From Alkalinema sp. CACIAM 70d (lineage in GTDB: Bacteria; Cyanobacteriota; Cyanobacteriia; Leptolyngbyales; Leptolyngbyaceae): a stretch of 64,000 nucleotides of DNA. The position numbers and the translations under genes are program-made. The notes below the pieces were generated by a model. The model was not told the origin of the DNA, made no database searches, and saw only the letters and a list, made by a program, of their open reading frames with translations. Position 1 is the first letter of the stretch, and every line of letters begins with the position of its first letter. This document shows positions 62,398 through 64,000 of the stretch, one piece after another. The DNA lies in contig MUGG01000153.1 of assembly GCA_002148405.1 (NCBI GenBank), forward strand, positions 19,983 through 83,982, read 5' to 3'.

Positions 62398-62429
62398 GTC
62401 AAGCTACTAAATCGTCAAGCTACTAAATC
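62398..62429. repeat. Exact 16-bp tandem repeat
   Basis: The unit gtcaagctactaaatc occurs at 62398-62413 and 62414-62429 with no mismatch, in the gap between the ndh and psbC terminators. Confidence 0.85.
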
Positions 62430-62537
62430 ATGGAGTATTGCCAGAATTACAGCGCATTATCATGCACGATCGCATTGATCCTCCTTCCAACAACTTGGAA
62501 GACTCAAATATTTCAGCTCCCAATAAAAGCTCCTAAT

Positions 62538-62569
62538 AAAAAAGGCTCCTAATAATAGGAGCCTTTTTT
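62538..62569. terminator. Hairpin terminator of psbC
   Basis: A 13-bp perfect stem, aaaaaaggctcct (62538-62550) and aggagcctttttt (62557-62569), has A/T tails on both strands. It lies 45 bases beyond the psbC stop. Confidence 0.9.
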
Positions 62570-62613
62570 CTAAACTAAACAGATTAACCAGATTGAAGCA
62601 TCAGCCTAGTTAA

Positions 62614-63996
62614 TTAGTCTAGGTTAGGCATAGACAGTGCGGGTTCATTTTCGCGATCGATCCCTCTCTCAAAGCCTGCAACCGCAGCCCGAGCACGACC
62701 AGCGTGCCATAGGTGACCAATCAAGAAGAAGAAACCCAGGATGAAGTGGGAAGCTGCCAACCAAGCGCGGGGGTTCACGTAATTAAAGGAGTTAATTTCC
62801 GTTGCTACGCCACCCACCGAGTTGATGGAACCCAGCGGTGCATGGGTCATGTATTCAGCAGCCCGACGCACTTGCCAAGGTTGAATATCATTTTTGATCT
62901 TGTTCAGATCCAAACCGTTAGGCCCACGCAGAGGCTCCAACCAAGGACCACGGAAGTCCCAGAAACGCATGGTTTCACCACCGAAGATGATCTCACCCGT
63001 GGGAGAGCGCATCAGGTATTTACCCAGACCCGTGGGGCCTTGAGCAGAACCGACGTTAGCACCCAGCTTTTGGTCACGGATCAAGAAGGTCATAGCTTGC
63101 GCTTGGGACGCTTCAGGGCCAGTGGGGCCAAAGAATTCACTGGGGTAAGCCGTGTTGTTGTACCACACCATGACGGAAGCAATGAAGCCCATCATGGACA
63201 GTGCACCAAGGCTGTAGGAAAGGTAAGCTTCACCAGACCAAATGAACGCACGACGCGCCCAACCAAAGGGTTTGGTGAGGATGTGCCAAACACCACCGAA
63301 GATACAAATCAACGCGATCCAAATGTGACCGCCGATGATGTCTTCCATGTTGTCCACCCCGATGATCCAGCCTTCGCCACCGAAGGGAGCCTTGGTGAGA
63401 TAGCCAAAGATTACCGCAGGGTTTAGGGTCGGGTTCGTAATCACACGAACGTCACCACCACCGGGTGCCCAGGTATCGTATACGCCACCGAAGAACATGG
63501 CTTTAGCGACCAAGAGCAAAGCACCGCCACCCAGCATCAGCAGGTGATAACCAATAATATTGGTCATTTGGTTCTTGTCTTTCCAGTCGTAGCCAAAGAA
63601 GGTGGAATATTCCTCCAGGGTATCGGGGCCACGAACTGCGTGGTAAATCCCACCCAGGCCGAGAACCGCCGAAGAAATCAGGTGCAATACACCTGCAACA
63701 AAGTATGGGAAGGTATCAACGACTTCACCACCTGGGCCTACGCCCCAACCTAGGGTTGCGAGGTGAGGAAGCAGGATTAAACCTTGCTCATACATGGGCT
63801 TTTCAGGGATGAAGTGCGCGGTTTCGAACAGGGTCATCGCACCAGCCCAGAAGACGATGAGACCTGCGTGAGCTACGTGAGCACCGAGCAACTTACCAGA
63901 AAGATTAATTAGGCGAGCATTACCCGACCACCAAGCAAATCCCGAGGATTCTTGGTCCCGGTTCCCCGCCACCATGCGATTAGAGAGCGTTACCAC
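62614..63996 (-). CDS. psbC: Photosystem II CP43 reaction-centre protein
   Basis: CP43 is the inner antenna of photosystem II and a ligand-bearing partner of the oxygen-evolving cluster. The 460-residue product has the family sequence: GFAWWSGNARLINLSGKLLG, YHAVRGPDTLEEYS, GGGDVRVITNPTLNP, PTGPEASQAQAMTFLIRDQK and MRSPTGEIIFGGETMRFWDF (with the Arg and Glu of the loop E region near the Mn cluster), ending FERGIDRENEPALSMPNLD. The start is the GTG at 63996, giving MVTLSNRMVAG as in cyanobacteria. It lies inside the end of psbD and overlaps it by 17 bases, so the two genes form the psbDC operon. Confidence 0.98.
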   Translation of the reverse strand: MVTLSNRMVAGNRDQESSGFAWWSGNARLINLSGKLLGAHVAHAGLIVFWAGAMTLFETAHFIPEKPMYEQGLILLPHLATLGWGVGPGGEVVDTFPYFVAGVLHLISSAVLGLGGIYHAVRGPDTLEEYSTFFGYDWKDKNQMTNIIGYHLLMLGGGALLLVAKAMFFGGVYDTWAPGGGDVRVITNPTLNPAVIFGYLTKAPFGGEGWIIGVDNMEDIIGGHIWIALICIFGGVWHILTKPFGWARRAFIWSGEAYLSYSLGALSMMGFIASVMVWYNNTAYPSEFFGPTGPEASQAQAMTFLIRDQKLGANVGSAQGPTGLGKYLMRSPTGEIIFGGETMRFWDFRGPWLEPLRGPNGLDLNKIKNDIQPWQVRRAAEYMTHAPLGSINSVGGVATEINSFNYVNPRAWLAASHFILGFFFLIGHLWHAGRARAAVAGFERGIDRENEPALSMPNLD

Positions 63997-64000
63997 GGGG
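63980..64000 (-). CDS. psbD: Photosystem II D2 protein, last codons only
   Basis: In the minus-strand frame offset from psbC the last 21 bases read PRGNAL and a TAA stop at 63980-63982. This is the conserved C-terminus of D2, and the position matches the known overlap of psbD with the psbC GTG start. The rest lies beyond the right edge. Confidence 0.85.
   Translation of the reverse strand, partial: PRGNAL

Larger units (their letters stand above)
62152..62613. other. Gap between ndhE and psbC with two terminators
   Basis: It holds the ndh terminator (62213-62238), an exact 16-bp tandem repeat (62398-62429) and the psbC terminator (62538-62569). No gene or RNA was recognised between them. 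Confidence 0.6.

Noticed and set aside
62713..63426. 237-aa open frame opposite psbC
   Set aside because: It mirrors the highly biased psbC sequence; composition (many His, Thr, Glu) is typical of antisense frames.

Overview
The window comes from a phycobilisome-bearing, oxygenic cyanobacterium. It carries apcE, a CpcS/CpeS-type bilin lyase, psbC (with the last codons of psbD), an ndhA-ndhI-ndhG-ndhE operon, the sensor kinase nblS, a two-gene glcE/glcF set and a PEP-CTERM-like exported protein. The octamer-core CGATCG (HIP1-type) is very frequent. An HpsJ-like protein and the apparent five-cylinder phycobilisome core (four linker repeats in ApcE) suggest a filamentous lineage related to Leptolyngbya-like or heterocystous groups, but no genus can be fixed from this sequence.

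Layout. 1-7.1 kb: a cut SRPBCC/AHSA1 gene, pckA, uvrC with a thioredoxin-like ferredoxin, an exported unknown protein, and two paralogous 70-72 aa proteins, each behind a long leader with the same promoter and conserved RNA blocks. 7.1-10.9 kb: an accessory segment with a small helical protein, a Uma2 nuclease flanked by a 55-bp duplication, and a NACHT-GUN4 STAND ATPase. 10.9-13.5 kb: a tail-to-head operon of ABC ATPase, ABC-2 permease and TauE/SafE exporter. 13.7-18.5 kb: bilin lyase, apcE and a small membrane protein. 18.7-26 kb: a second accessory segment with an HTH-STAND-TPR ATPase whose 3' end overlaps an orphan BrxD-like ATPase, a PEP-CTERM-like protein and a coiled-coil protein with a possible TerB-C tail. 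26.3-32 kb: HpsJ-like protein, glycosyltransferase, and the DUF502-nusB-ftsY cluster. 32-39 kb: a two-gene phosphorelay whose partners show complementary degeneration, then glcE-glcF and nblS. 39-53 kb: housekeeping genes (ribBA, a CmpX-like channel, SpoIID-like, srx, proA, HAD, methyltransferase, rpmA, rplU, phosphoesterase, trmB). 53-64 kb: a PMT-type mannosyltransferase, a cytosine-deaminase-like hydrolase, an unknown small gene, gltA, ndhAIGE and psbC/psbD.

Together the genes cover light harvesting and its stress control (apcE, lyase, nblS, psbDC), NDH-1 electron flow, photorespiratory glycolate oxidation (glcEF), central carbon metabolism (pckA, gltA), riboflavin and proline synthesis, peroxiredoxin repair (srx) and membrane protein targeting (ftsY).

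The best leads for something new are: the duplicated leader-RNA/small-protein units at 0.74-1.3 kb and 6.6-7.1 kb; the NACHT-GUN4 protein in a mosaic island; the kinase/regulator pair in which each partner has lost the site the other keeps; and a window-wide habit of 11-19 bp tandem duplications in gaps and at gene ends, including a six-unit 14-bp array that joins the stop codons of two convergent genes.
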